64,000 bases of DNA from Globomyces pollinis-pini (taxonomy: Eukaryota > Chytridiomycota > Chytridiomycetes > Rhizophydiales > Globomycetaceae). Made by a program: the position numbers and the translations under genes. The notes beneath the pieces were generated by a model. It was given only the letters and a program-made list of their open reading frames with translations. It did not search any database and was not told where the DNA came from. The stretch covers positions 1 through 64,000 of the forward strand of contig MU621142.1 of the NCBI GenBank assembly GCA_025399215.1. The letters are read 5' to 3'. Shown here in pieces: positions 53,518-63,172 of the stretch (positions within the stretch are counted from its first letter, which is position 1; each line of letters opens with the position of its first letter).

Positions 53518-54602
53518 AGAATGTCAATTTATTCCAAAAATACTCATATTAAATCTGAAATAGGTTGGAACCGAGTTTTGGTGATCAATACCCTTTTGAA
53601 CACGAATCACAAAGCAATTGTGACAACTCTTGCAATTCAATTACACACCATAGATGCTGGGATTATTCGCCATTCTCTATAACTATGTAACTCTGAGTTC
53701 TAAAATGTATGTGATTTGAATACCAAATACGTTTACATATTTAAACCTAGGTGACACCATCAGGGTTTCAACCCCTACTGAATGATCACAGGACAATTTC
53801 TGAATTTTAATTCAAATAAGCTATAAGAACCTTATTGCATATTGCAGTATTTGGATTGATTATTTTGTAGTTTAGTGTTGCACGGTCCTCCCTTATTTTT
53901 GTCAGAAGACATTCTCTGTGCTGCTGGAAAAGCAATGGCATTTATAGTAAAGATTATTTCAACATTTAATCCAAACGAATCCTTTTGTGGACCTTAGGTT
54001 CGATAATTTCCAAAATACCTTGGCCTTACTTCCAAATTCGTGATGTCAGCTTGGAATGTTTTAAAACTCCAATCATCTTAAAAGATAAGTTGAAAGTCTA
54101 TTTAGTTACACGATACTGATATTGTTTACTGCTATGGATTGTATTTATAACCGTTTTTTTTTTCTTTTTTTTGAAATTGAATTAATAACTAGACTAACGA
54201 AGATTCTTTCCCTACTTGTATCAAGAGGTATCTAATTATAAAATCACTCACATATAAAAATTAAAAACGCAATGTCAGAACAAATTTCACAAAATATCGA
54301 TTATTAGATCAATTATGAAGGTTTAAACCAGAGTTGGAAGCAAAAACGACCTCTATCAAAAGCGACGAAGTATTCATTTCTAATGTTATCTATTTTTGTT
54401 CACTCTGAGAATGTATGCATAAAATGCCTTTAAGGATTGGCTCGCATCAAGTAATTGTCTAATTTTGCAAATGCATTTAAATACATTTTATGTTTTCTCG
54501 TTCGCTGGATTCATTAACGGATCGGAAAAATATATTTGCAACTATTTAAAACGTCAGCGCGACGAAACATATGTTGAATAGTTTATTATGAGTTGAGACG
54601 CT
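53518..54602. other. Intergenic region
   Basis: About 1.1 kb upstream of seven-TM gene A and downstream of NDUFAF5. It is AT-rich with long T runs (near 54155-54175). I see no coding frame beyond 60 codons, no tRNA and no clear repeat. It is the longest plainly empty stretch before the 56-61 kb island. Confidence 0.55.
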
Positions 54603-55782
54603 TTACATAGTTGGTTTTGCCACTTTATCCAAACTATCTATATCCTTAAAAGAATGCTTAGCAGATCCTCTTGGTAAAGGCTTAGGTTGATCATCACTAG
54701 GTTTCCAACCAATCTAGTAGATAAACAACAAATTCATTTTACCATGTAAATCACTTGAAATGTGGCAGGAATACTTCCATCCTTATTACCATATATGGCC
54801 TTATATGCAGCTGCAGCTGCCATAAATACATCTTTGGAGACGTGGTGTTTTCTAAAGTCAATCGAGACAAGATACCTTCTAAGTAGCGCATTACTTTCTC
54901 CCATTGCTTGCAAGTCTTCCATCAACTCAAACATAGACGGATAATTCACCACAACTTCATCCACATCAACTTTATCATGATAAATGAATTGAAAATTATA
55001 CCTGTTGTCAATGTCAATCCAGCTCTAGTTAATAAACTTCCAATTTCTTGGTGCTGTACCATAGGAGATATATGAGGAGATATCCCATTTGTCCTTTCCA
55101 CTTCTGCCAATTGTAACGATGTTCTATACGGTTATAAGCATGTTTGAATTTGGATTCTTTACCTTAGCTCATATAAAGTATCACCTCCGAAAATAGCCCC
55201 TAAAAATACACCATCAGGTTTTAATGCCTTATTGAATTGAATCAATGTCCCAGGTAGATCGTTTACCCAGTGTAGTGATAATGAAGATACTACAGCATCA
55301 AACGTGTTTTCTTCGAATGGAAGTTGTTCCATGTCTCCAACAACTCTCTCTGTCTCAACTACAATAGTAAATGCGACATGATTTGTTACCATCATACTGT
55401 TTTTGTTCATCTCTATACAGTAGTTCTTTTGACATTTCCATTTGAATCAATTTTCCAGTCACTATATCTGAATCCAAATGTTTGATTAAGTGCCCAGAAC
55501 CACAACCAGCATCCAGTACAGTGTGAAAACTCTTTTTGATGTCCTAACGTATTAAATGAGATGCAACAATACCAGAAATCGATCGGCTAATCGACATGCG
55601 ATTTCATCTTTCAAATAATCTGTCTTTGTATTTATTGGATTTCGAACTGCATTTGATTGTTGAAGTTTTTTCACATTTCTATCAAATACAATTGGATTCA
55701 TTATTCGTTCCAGGTTTTTAATAGTTGAAGAGAATTGAGATTTCAATGCTATCTGTTTAATCCAATGTTTCTTAAAGTGCAT
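54603..55782 (-). CDS. Complex I assembly factor NDUFAF5 (SAM-dependent)
   Basis: Six exons: 55782-55573, 55543-55390, 55358-55163, 55123-55002, 54969-54743, 54713-54603; 339 aa. The start [20 protein letters not shown] is a mitochondrial presequence. The first conserved block is [15 protein letters not shown]. The class I methyltransferase core has [15 protein letters not shown] (SAM binding), [20 protein letters not shown] and [20 protein letters not shown]. The C-terminal half carries [11 protein letters not shown] and [26 protein letters not shown]5 hydroxylates an arginine of NDUFS7 during early complex I assembly. The start is 45 bp from the divergent prefoldin gene. Confidence 0.95.
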
Positions 55783-55827
55783 CTTCAACTCCAAAATATT
55801 TTCCAGTTTTTTTTCGAATTTGGTATC

Positions 55828-56270
55828 ATGATGTCGACAAACAAGGAAACGAAACCAACAGATCAAGAAATTATTCAAAAAGTTTTGATGGATTCTTTGA
55901 CTAATCGGAATAGTTTAATTTCATGAAACAAGAATTGACATCAATTGCTCAAAAGATTGGTGAATTAGAACAGGAAAAGGAAGAACATCAATTGGTGATC
56001 GATGTATATTATAATTCGCTTACATATAGACGCTAGCTCCATTAGATGCAAATAGAACTTGTTATAGACTTGTTGGAGGAGTTTTAGTACAAAAATCGAT
56101 CAAAGAAGTATTACCAGCAGTTACTCAAAATCAACAAGGGGTATTTAATTAGAATATTGATGACTATTTAGATCTCTACTTTGATGAATCAATTAGGAGT
56201 GAATTACAAAAAGAAGGAAGATGAAATGACAGAATATCAAAAGAAGTACAATATCAAAATCAAGAATTAA
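55828..56270 (+). CDS. Prefoldin subunit 2
   Basis: Exons 55828-55881, 55914-56003, 56030-56140 and 56172-56270; 117 aa (116 if the second ATG at 55831 is used). The first helix reads FMKQELTSIAQKIGELEQEK. The beta-hairpin core is NRTCYRLVGGVLVQKSIKEV, and the second helix is STLMNQLGVNYKKKEDEMTE, the normal prefoldin-beta layout. It is a subunit of the hexameric prefoldin that passes nascent actin and tubulin to CCT. Introns are 26-32 nt. Confidence 0.93.
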
Positions 56271-56820
56271 AGGATGATTCAAATTGATTTAAATCAGAAA
56301 TAATATATGTTTTTATTTTCAAAATTACCACTGTGTTGGCAGATCAGAATTGTTGGAACGTGTAGTAATTCTTCTTTCATATATTATTTAGTAGCTATAA
56401 CATTTCAGTCACTCACTGATTAGCATCCTCCTCTACTAACTAAAATAATGATTACGACTGTTCCAACTATTGAAGATCGTAATACAATTAGAAAAGTCTG
56501 CCTAACCACCTAGCAGTGTCACATCTACAATTTGTTGTGTTGCAAATGAATACAATTATAGCAAATTCCTCAGAATTACAATCTTCAATTGAGATATTTT
56601 TATTTTCCACGTTCCAGATTACATCTTTTTAAGCACCATGATTGATGAAGGAAGTCTGATAGTCGTATAATTCAAGTGGCAAGTCCAGACTGTTAGTGAA
56701 AATTTTGGTTAAAATACCAACTGTCCATCCAGATACAGAACGTTACTAAATGATAAAGGAACAATTGAGATTTACAATAGTTTTATAAAGAATTTTTTTT
56801 TTGTTTTTGTTTTAGCAAGA
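56271..56820. other. Gene-free stretch at the left edge of the accessory island
   Basis: No open frame above about 25 codons on either strand. A short frame from 56448 to a TAG near 56512 has no recognisable product. A T-rich run (56788-56815) precedes the foldable element at 56826. Confidence 0.5.
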
Positions 56821-56825
56821 AGCTT

Positions 56826-56920
56826 GGGGGAGTAATCTGCCCCAGTTATACTGTAACTGGAGTGACGAATTGTAGATCCAATCTACAAAACAGTGTGGTC
56901 AATTCCACTAAAGCTCCCCC
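56826..56920 (+). other. GC-richer foldable element (possible structured RNA or element end)
   Basis: A 95-nt segment is closed by GGGGGAG (56826-56832) pairing with CTCCCCC (56914-56920). Inside are three hairpins: CCAGTTA/TAACTGG (842-848 with 854-860), GTAGAT/ATCTAC with a 3-nt loop (872-886) and GTGG/CCAC with a 6-nt loop (895-908). Four nested perfect stems in 95 nt of an AT-rich background are unlikely by chance. I cannot name the RNA. It could also be the terminal part of a mobile or repeated element cut by the adjacent gap. Strand is unknown. Confidence 0.4.
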
Positions 56921-56934
56921 TTGTTAACAGCATC

Positions 56935-57164
56935 NNNNNNNNNNNNNNNNNNNNNNNNNNNNNNNNNNNNNNNNNNNNNNNNNNNNNNNNNNNNNNNNNN
57001 NNNNNNNNNNNNNNNNNNNNNNNNNNNNNNNNNNNNNNNNNNNNNNNNNNNNNNNNNNNNNNNNNNNNNNNNNNNNNNNNNNNNNNNNNNNNNNNNNNNN
57101 NNNNNNNNNNNNNNNNNNNNNNNNNNNNNNNNNNNNNNNNNNNNNNNNNNNNNNNNNNNNNNNN
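56935..57164. other. Assembly gap (230 N)
   Basis: A run of 230 N. It lies between a foldable element and a 14-bp tandem repeat, so the gap probably contains more copies of the repeat. Confidence 0.99.
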
Positions 57165-57216
57165 TCCGCAAGGTAGTATCCGCAAGGTAGTGTCCGCAAG
57201 GTAGTATCCGCAAGGT
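57165..57216. repeat. 14-bp minisatellite (TCCGCAAGGTAGTA)
   Basis: Three full copies (57165-57178, 57179-57192, 57193-57206) and one partial copy touch the gap. Copies differ by A/G at the last position. Looser derivatives (GTATCTCTGTAAGG, GTATTGTCCGCGGGG) continue to about 57256. The unit is GC-richer than the surroundings and not a multiple of 3, so it is not a coding repeat. Confidence 0.85.
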
Positions 57217-57249
57217 GCTAGCAAGCAGTATCTCTGTAAGGTATTGTCC

Positions 57250-58110
57250 GCGGGGTCTATTAATGTTAGTGAATGATCATACCAATATCATCCATGATCC
57301 CCAACAACAGTATCAACTTGAACAGCACGAGAAGGTAGAGGATCACCAGTGAAAGACAAGATTGCAGGTGATTCCATAGTTATAGCTAACCATTGCGATC
57401 ATTATGTTTGTTTATATTTCAACATACCCGAGTTATAAGCCACACCTAGGGGGGTAGAATCGTTTCCGATCCATCCATGTACTTGTAACGCTCGAAATTG
57501 GATGAATAATATTGTCTTTGATAATTATCAATATCAGAATCAATCGAAAGGTTCCATAAAATGGCTACTGTTAAATTTTCCATGGATGTGTTTCAATATA
57601 GATTTATACGACCCTGGCAAAGTCCTTGAAACAATATTCATGTTTCATTTGGATTGATAGTCCAGTTACCTTAACTTAGTAAGATTGTCAAGTTTTAGAT
57701 TATTCAACTTCATCCCAATACGATATCCTTTCAAGAAAGCAGTATGGAAAACCAGATTGCTTCATTCGATTGCAGCTGATCTTTGAGTACTATTTTCCAC
57801 TTGGCTGACAGTTAATCTGGCAGATCTTGGTTTGTAATGCTTTCCACTTTGAACATCCAAAAGAAACTTAAACATTCCTTCCAATTTTGCCAAATCCAAT
57901 TTAATAGTAGCACTTTCAATTAGCGTTGGACCAATACAATCCCGCATAAACAACAATACACCCATTCTGATTTGTTCAATGGACTTCAATAGTTCATTTC
58001 GACAAATTGATGTATCAATATCGTTATTCTTCAATTCAACAATGTATTGAAAAGTTAAATTTACAACGTTTTGCCAGCTTTTCCTACCCGACTATCTGAT
58101 AACCCACGAA
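57250..58110 (-). pseudogene. Decaying gene fragment, copy 1 (unknown family)
   Basis: The minus strand contains pieces of open frame separated by stops, with intron-like GT-AG gaps. The longest piece (57762-58034 and a little upstream) is a helical sequence including LNIDTSICRNELL-like and KLDLAKLEGMFKFLLDVQSG segments. Further downstream come TAFLKGYRIGMKLNNLKLDN and YMDGSETILPPLGVAYNS. Parts (near 57421-57480 and 57700-57740) resemble the segment at 59800-59910. I could not assemble one continuous reading frame and do not recognise the family. It may be a pseudogene or a fast-evolving gene. Confidence 0.35.
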
Positions 58111-58239
58111 TCTTTTCCAGGTCTTCTTTTGTGCAGCATTATTAGAACACACGAACTGCATACCATTAGAAATCAATACTAAACCACGCATTTAGTCGCT
58201 CTATATTTTGGTGTTCCTTTGGAAAAACAATAAAAATAC

Positions 58240-58600
58240 ATTGTCTAGCCAACTGGCATCAAGGTCCAAATATGTCAAACTTGCACTCCCATTTTCAATT
58301 AGATCTGAGAGAGATTTTGAACTTGTATTGGAACATAAAGACGATTTGGAAAATCCTTCTGTAAGTTTTCATTCAACTCATATGTGATGTACAATGTAGC
58401 TTGTGAAAAAAGATTTCGATCAGAGTTTAAATTGATCAATACAAAGAAATAGAGAACAATGATTTAACCGAACCATTAGTAGAATCAGCCAAAAGTATGA
58501 CAACATCTTCAATATTTTGCTAGTCAGTTGTCTCGTGCACTATGACAAGAGTTCCTGCTCAATGAATAACTCACTCAATACTTGTGTAAGTTAAATTAAA
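58240..58600 (+). CDS. Possible spliced gene or remnant, unknown
   Basis: Plus-strand open pieces can be joined in frame over three intron-like gaps: 58363-58401 (39 nt), 58424-58451 (28 nt) and 58497-58525 (29 nt). The pieces encode about 100 residues, including SKYVKLALPFSIRSERDFEL and VLEHKDDLENPS, and continue through a Cys-containing stretch. Gap coordinates may be off by a base or two. No start or stop can be fixed and no family is recognised. The region overlaps nothing intact. It is either an unannotated fast-evolving gene or a remnant. Confidence 0.25.
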
Positions 58601-58918
58601 GCAGTGCAAAAATGAATAGCTTCCAGCTTCATCATCGATGCCCCGGTGGAGTGGGTAATTTGCCGAAGAAAGAAGATGAATTAATCGTGAAAGTGTTAAA
58701 TATATAGAATTCGAAGAGTATATTAGGTCATCAGTACATTGGACAGAGTTTCATTTTGACCATGCCCCCAATTCCAATGGTCATGTTGTTCAAGCGGTTT
58801 AACCCTTAACTGAATAACTTCAGATGCGAATCTAAAGTTTTATCGACTAGTTTCTAAAATGAATACAATTAACTTATTTGCATTTATATTATATATTTCT
58901 TATTCATCAAATACTTTA

Positions 58919-59796
58919 TTATTTGAATTTGAGTTTAATAGAACCGTCTGGTAGAAGGTTCAATTCATCAACCAATGAAATATAGGAATTCAAGACACCA
59001 GCCATTCTTAATGTACTGACATCTTCCACTTTTAGCTTCTTCAAGGATTCCAATGTACATTTCTGGAAATTATCTCGTTCCTTAAGTGGTTTATCTAAGG
59101 TTAGTAAAAGAACATACTGTCACATTTCAAATCTCCAGAATTGTTGGTTCCGAGACTGTCCAAAATTGGAGTTGAACACAGTGGAACCGAACTACCCGCA
59201 CATACCTCGTCAGGCGATTCCATATTCACGTCTATTGTTAAAAAGAATCAATGTACCATTATCAACTATTTCATTGATGGGAACAGCACTTTCTGCACGC
59301 ACCATGGTGCCAAGATTATCTAGTATAAATATAAAAAAATGTACCATTCAAGCTAGCACCTGCCAAAGCTGCCCGCTCTCCAAATATACCACCCAAAAAT
59401 AGACCACCTTCCATATTTATATCTGGTGTTAAAAAAAAGGTATACCACCGTTTGCTTCGTTATTGCTCGTGTGCGCTTTTCGCAGCATCGAAACCGGTAA
59501 TTTTGACTTCTTAAGTTTACTGATTTTTGAGAGGGGTGAACGGCCTAGGTTTAGTAAAGAAACATACTATTGTAGGTGACAGTATCGGCTAAGTTCCTGT
59601 CAAATGCCCTCCTCGAATTCGAGGATGAGAGAAATACGTGGTTATCCAGTGTTACATCACTGAAATATCCATCATGGGCTAAATCATGGAGGTGCAGTAA
59701 CTGTCTCTTGCTTTGGCGTTTAAATTGTCGTATTTTCTTTCCGGTTATCATAGACAGGATCGTTAATCGAATACTGTAACTAGTTGTGGTGATCAT
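58919..59796 (-). CDS. Unrecognised six-exon gene, all introns phase 1
   Basis: Exons 59796-59568, 59544-59446, 59422-59345, 59319-59257, 59231-59118 and 59094-58919 join in frame over GT-AG introns of 23, 23, 25, 25 and 23 nt; 252 aa, or 237 aa from the second ATG at 59751. The N-terminal part is basic (MITGKKIRQFKRQSKRQLLH), followed by a basic Ser/Lys patch (SRSPLSKISKLKKSKLPVSM). A Gly/Ala-rich segment (EGGLFLGGIFGERAALAGAS) comes next, then an acidic Asn/Asp/Ser region. The C-terminus is a helix-rich domain (ESLKKLKVEDVSTLRMAG) ending LPDGSIKLKFK. I recognise no family. Upstream sequence (59797-60060) may hold more exons or a decayed duplicate. The consistent splicing argues for a real gene, while the surroundings argue for caution. 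Confidence 0.5.
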
Positions 59797-60159
59797 TAAT
59801 CAGATACCGGAACTATAAGCCTCACCTTGGAGGGTTAAGAACCAAGCCATTTATGTCCATGTACTCATCAGTGATGTGACTGATACAATTCCTTTCAAGA
59901 AACTAAAGGCTTCTTTCCAATAAGTCGATTTATCGATCGGATTTTAGATCTTAGATGTAAAACATACCAAATTGATCGTTTTGATTTGAAGGACTTGGAC
60001 TAACAGTTCAATAGACATTACCTGTGCACACAGACGAGCCAATCTCTTATCAATCAAAATTTACCTGACTGTGATAGTCACGTTTTATTTTACAAGAGTT
60101 CATGTTGAGTAAAAAATTAGGTATTCGGGTATAAATAATAATGAGAACGAAGAGTAAAT

Positions 60160-60620
60160 ATGTCACGACTTGATGATTTACCTTCAGCAAAAGACCTAAA
60201 ATACTTATTAAAATATTAATGGATTGGATTATCGAATGACATTCTTATTAAACCCCTCGAAACAGAACCTAATTCGAATGAGGTTAAGAATTAAACTTTT
60301 TACTCTTTAATCTTGGAAATATGTTGGGACCAGAAAATGTCACAGATGGTTGATCCAAATCAAGAATCTGGCTTGCTCTATGTTAATCACAATAAACCAA
60401 GATAGTGATATCAGTCATTTTGATTATGCATGCGTTGCTGTCAAAGTTATAGAGTAATAGAAACTTTATTGGATTATTTAAAGTATTTGATTTCAATATT
60501 AGGTAATTATCCCGACTTGGAGGAAGCTATGACAAAGAGACATCAAAAATTCAGTTACATGAATGTCGATTAATACTATATCGGTGCTCATTCCAATACA
60601 AAAGCAGAAGATAATAGTAG
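60160..60620 (+). pseudogene. Gene remnant interrupted by stops and an LTR
   Basis: A TATAAATAA-like string and an ATG at 60160 start 19 codons (MSRLDDLPSAKDLKYLLKY). A TAA follows, and then an open continuation (WIGLSNDILIKPLETEPNSN). Further pieces follow near 60480-60570 (LDYLK, then NYPDLEEAMTKRHQKF). Stops and missing splice sites break the frame, and the solo LTR at 60626 interrupts the 3' side. The family is not identified. Confidence 0.4.
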
Positions 60621-60625
60621 TACTG

Positions 60626-60880
60626 TGTTGTGCCATACCACAACAAGCCATCTTCCAAACACAAGAGTCACAACCAAAGACAACGACCTAAAAAGAAACC
60701 AAAGACAAGCCATCGATCCAAAGAGAACTCTTTCATCCCTTTGACGCGATCACGAACTTACCAAACCCACGTGCGCTCTCCAGTATAAATAGAGTGTTAT
60801 CCTTTAATAAATCTTATCTTATTCCTTTCGGAAGCTCAACTATCTCTTTGTTTTACAGTTTTATTATCCATCGCACAACA
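60626..60880. mobile_element. Solo LTR of a retrotransposon
   Basis: A 255-bp element starts TGTTGTG and ends CACAACA, a 7-bp terminal inverted repeat with the universal TG...CA ends. It is flanked on both sides by the 5-bp direct repeat TACTG (60621-60625 and 60881-60885), an intact target-site duplication. Inside, TATAAATA (about 60784) is followed by AATAAA (about 60809), matching the promoter and polyadenylation signals of an LTR in the plus orientation. No internal retrotransposon genes are present, so it is a solo LTR left by LTR-LTR recombination. Confidence 0.88.
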
Positions 60881-60885
60881 TACTG

Positions 60886-61535
60886 AACAATTGATCACTC
60901 TGCTATTTGAAACTGAAAAAATAGTCTGACTGTATTGAAGATTGTACGGAATGTTAAAAATGTCCAAATCTTTACAAGCCTTATTGTGACGATGGTTGGG
61001 ATTGTTTAATATCAGGATGCTATTGTTGGAATTGATGTGGTTTTGAGTTGGAAAAAGATGATAATGAAACTTGAGAACTTAAACGGTGTAGTGAAAAGGT
61101 GGGCAGAGGTAGATATTTCGATACTTCTTCTATCATAATTTCTTTTCAACGTTTCGGTGAGATTTAGGTTAACTCTATCTTCCACGTTGAAATCAACGAA
61201 ACTAGATGTTACCATTACATGTTCATTTCTGATTTATTAAATTAAATTTGTAAACTTCCTAATCAGGGTCGAATCAAAAGCAAGTACCAAACACAAAGGA
61301 ATTTCATTTCACAAAGTAAGTGAGAAATGAGCCTGACAAACAATTAAAAACACGGTCAAATTATTAGGATATTTAAAGTGATTATAGTTTTCAAATTGAC
61401 GAATTAGTTACCATTCTTATGTACCCACTTGCACTCAAAACCCTGTTTTGTGCTTCTGTGTAAATAGCAAGTTACCACAGACTGACACACTTTGAAACAA
61501 GCCCTCTTTCTTGTTTTATCTATATTTTCTTTCCA
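60886..61535. other. Intergenic region upstream of seven-TM gene B
   Basis: 650 bp, AT-rich. A minus-strand open frame at 61012-61215 has no recognisable features. No RNA gene or clear repeat is seen. Confidence 0.5.
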
Positions 61536-63114
61536 ATGAGAGATTACGATGCTTACCTGTGTACTAGTGGAATTCTACTAGGAATTGCGAGTCAGGAATT
61601 ATTCGCAGCTGCTAAATTATTACTGACCATTCAAGCAAGAACTACTTTGTACATTGTCGCCATAATTGCTTGGATTTCTATTTTCCTGTTTATTATTGTC
61701 CAATTTATCACTATAGATTACATTAGTTCTCCTTACATTGCCACGGACGGTACTTTTTAGCAACTCATTATCTAGGATACTTATTTTACATGTATACCAT
61801 CAATTATGGTCTCAATTTTATCGTGACTATTGCCGTCACTACTATGTTATTGCTACGAACAAAGTTATTTTATGGGCGAAGCTCCAAACTTTTTTATGGC
61901 ATGGTTCTATTGGGTTTAATTGTGATTGGGTTGAAGGCAAATGGTGTCTATTTAGGTATAAAAGTATCTTGGCAATCTGCTACAGGAGAATTTCAACAAC
62001 CATCTTTGAATCCTGATTATCCAGTATTTTTTGTTTAATATTGATTTTGTTTTAGAAAGTTGCTGGGTCATTAGCTATTGCATCAGTTACTGAAGGACTA
62101 TTTTCGGTCATTGGGTCTATCTCTTTCTTGTACTTCCTGCTAGACTATAAAATTCATAACTTTAAAGTTGTAAAGGACTCTTTACGCGATGATAGTTTCC
62201 GATTGTTCACCATCAGCATTCTATATATAGTTACTGCGGTATTTGGTTTATGGATTGTATGGGATGATAACTGGATTAGCCATATGGGATTTTACATGAC
62301 GACTTTCACATATTCAATGGAACTTCATACTTTTTTGAAGATAAGTTACAAATCGGCCAAGAAGATCATTTACAATCAGCAAACATCTACATCATTTAAC
62401 CATTCTTCGATTAAAGAGGACACGATATATAACTCGAATGATACAGAAAAACAAATCAAATTGATTGATTCAGAAGAATTAATGAAGCATACAAAAACCC
62501 CTCCACAGTTAGAAACATATGATACAAGTAGCAATTCTATTATATCAGATTTTGTACAGATAACCGAAGTATCATCTACGTCGAGTGAGATAAATGAAGA
62601 TTTTATCAGTCCAATGACACGATTGAAATTGACTTCAACTGAAAAGCAAGACTCTCCAAAGCGAGTACAATTTAAATCCTCCAACCAAGACTTATTGAAT
62701 CGGTCAAATACTTATACCTCAGGCTACACAAAGACCCAAACCATGTCCTCAACAGTCAGTGATGAATCCAACAAGCCATATGACATTAAATATTTAGATA
62801 CAATTGATGAATATTTAGATGGAGAGTTGATGGGTATAAGTGGGGGGAACCCGAACGATAATTCATCCTACCAACCATATTTTGGAACCTCCAACCAAAA
62901 ATTGACACGTTCTCAATCCATATCAAATGAGGATAGTTTTAAAATTGGACGTTCAAGTACTTGGAATGTAACAGATTCACAGAAAAGTAGGAAAGAATCA
63001 TTCAATTATTTCCCCACCTATGAACAAGAGACTAACAGTAGAAAAATGAATTTGGAAAGTTTAGATGAATTATTCAAGAAAAAATTGTCACAAGAAGAGA
63101 TTGTTTACTTTTAA
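61536..63114 (+). CDS. Seven-TM membrane protein (paralogue B)
   Basis: Exons 61536-61749, 61776-62032 and 62056-63114; 509 aa. Seven hydrophobic helices lie in about aa 1-265. A long hydrophilic tail (about 240 aa) follows, rich in Ser/Thr/Asn and containing RSQSISNEDS and other likely phosphorylation sites. Helix motifs are shared with the gene at 52360-53484 (TIDYISSPY, FGLWIVWDDNW, TYSMELHTFLKISYKSAKKI). The two genes point away from each other and flank the accessory island. Unlike copy A it has two introns (26 and 23 nt). The family is not recognised; a receptor-like role is only suggested by topology. Confidence 0.78.
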
Positions 63115-63172
63115 TAAAGAAATTTAATGAACTACAGTTTTATAGAATTCAACTGATTAATCGGTACCCAAA

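Noticed and set aside
55163..55410. Recent horizontal transfer of the methyltransferase from bacteria
   Set aside because: The full-length match in architecture to eukaryotic NDUFAF5, the presequence and the typical short introns all point to a native nuclear gene.
56826..56920. tRNA, hammerhead ribozyme or SL RNA identity for the hairpin element
   Set aside because: There is no tRNA A/B box or CCA-type acceptor, no CUGAUGA/GAA hammerhead core and no Sm site, so it is left unnamed.
58141..58200. RAD51-like N-terminal helix-hairpin-helix reading (EDLEKIRGLSDSRVGKAG, minus strand)
   Set aside because: Only about 18 residues fit, followed by a stop. No RecA core is present, so this is treated as chance.
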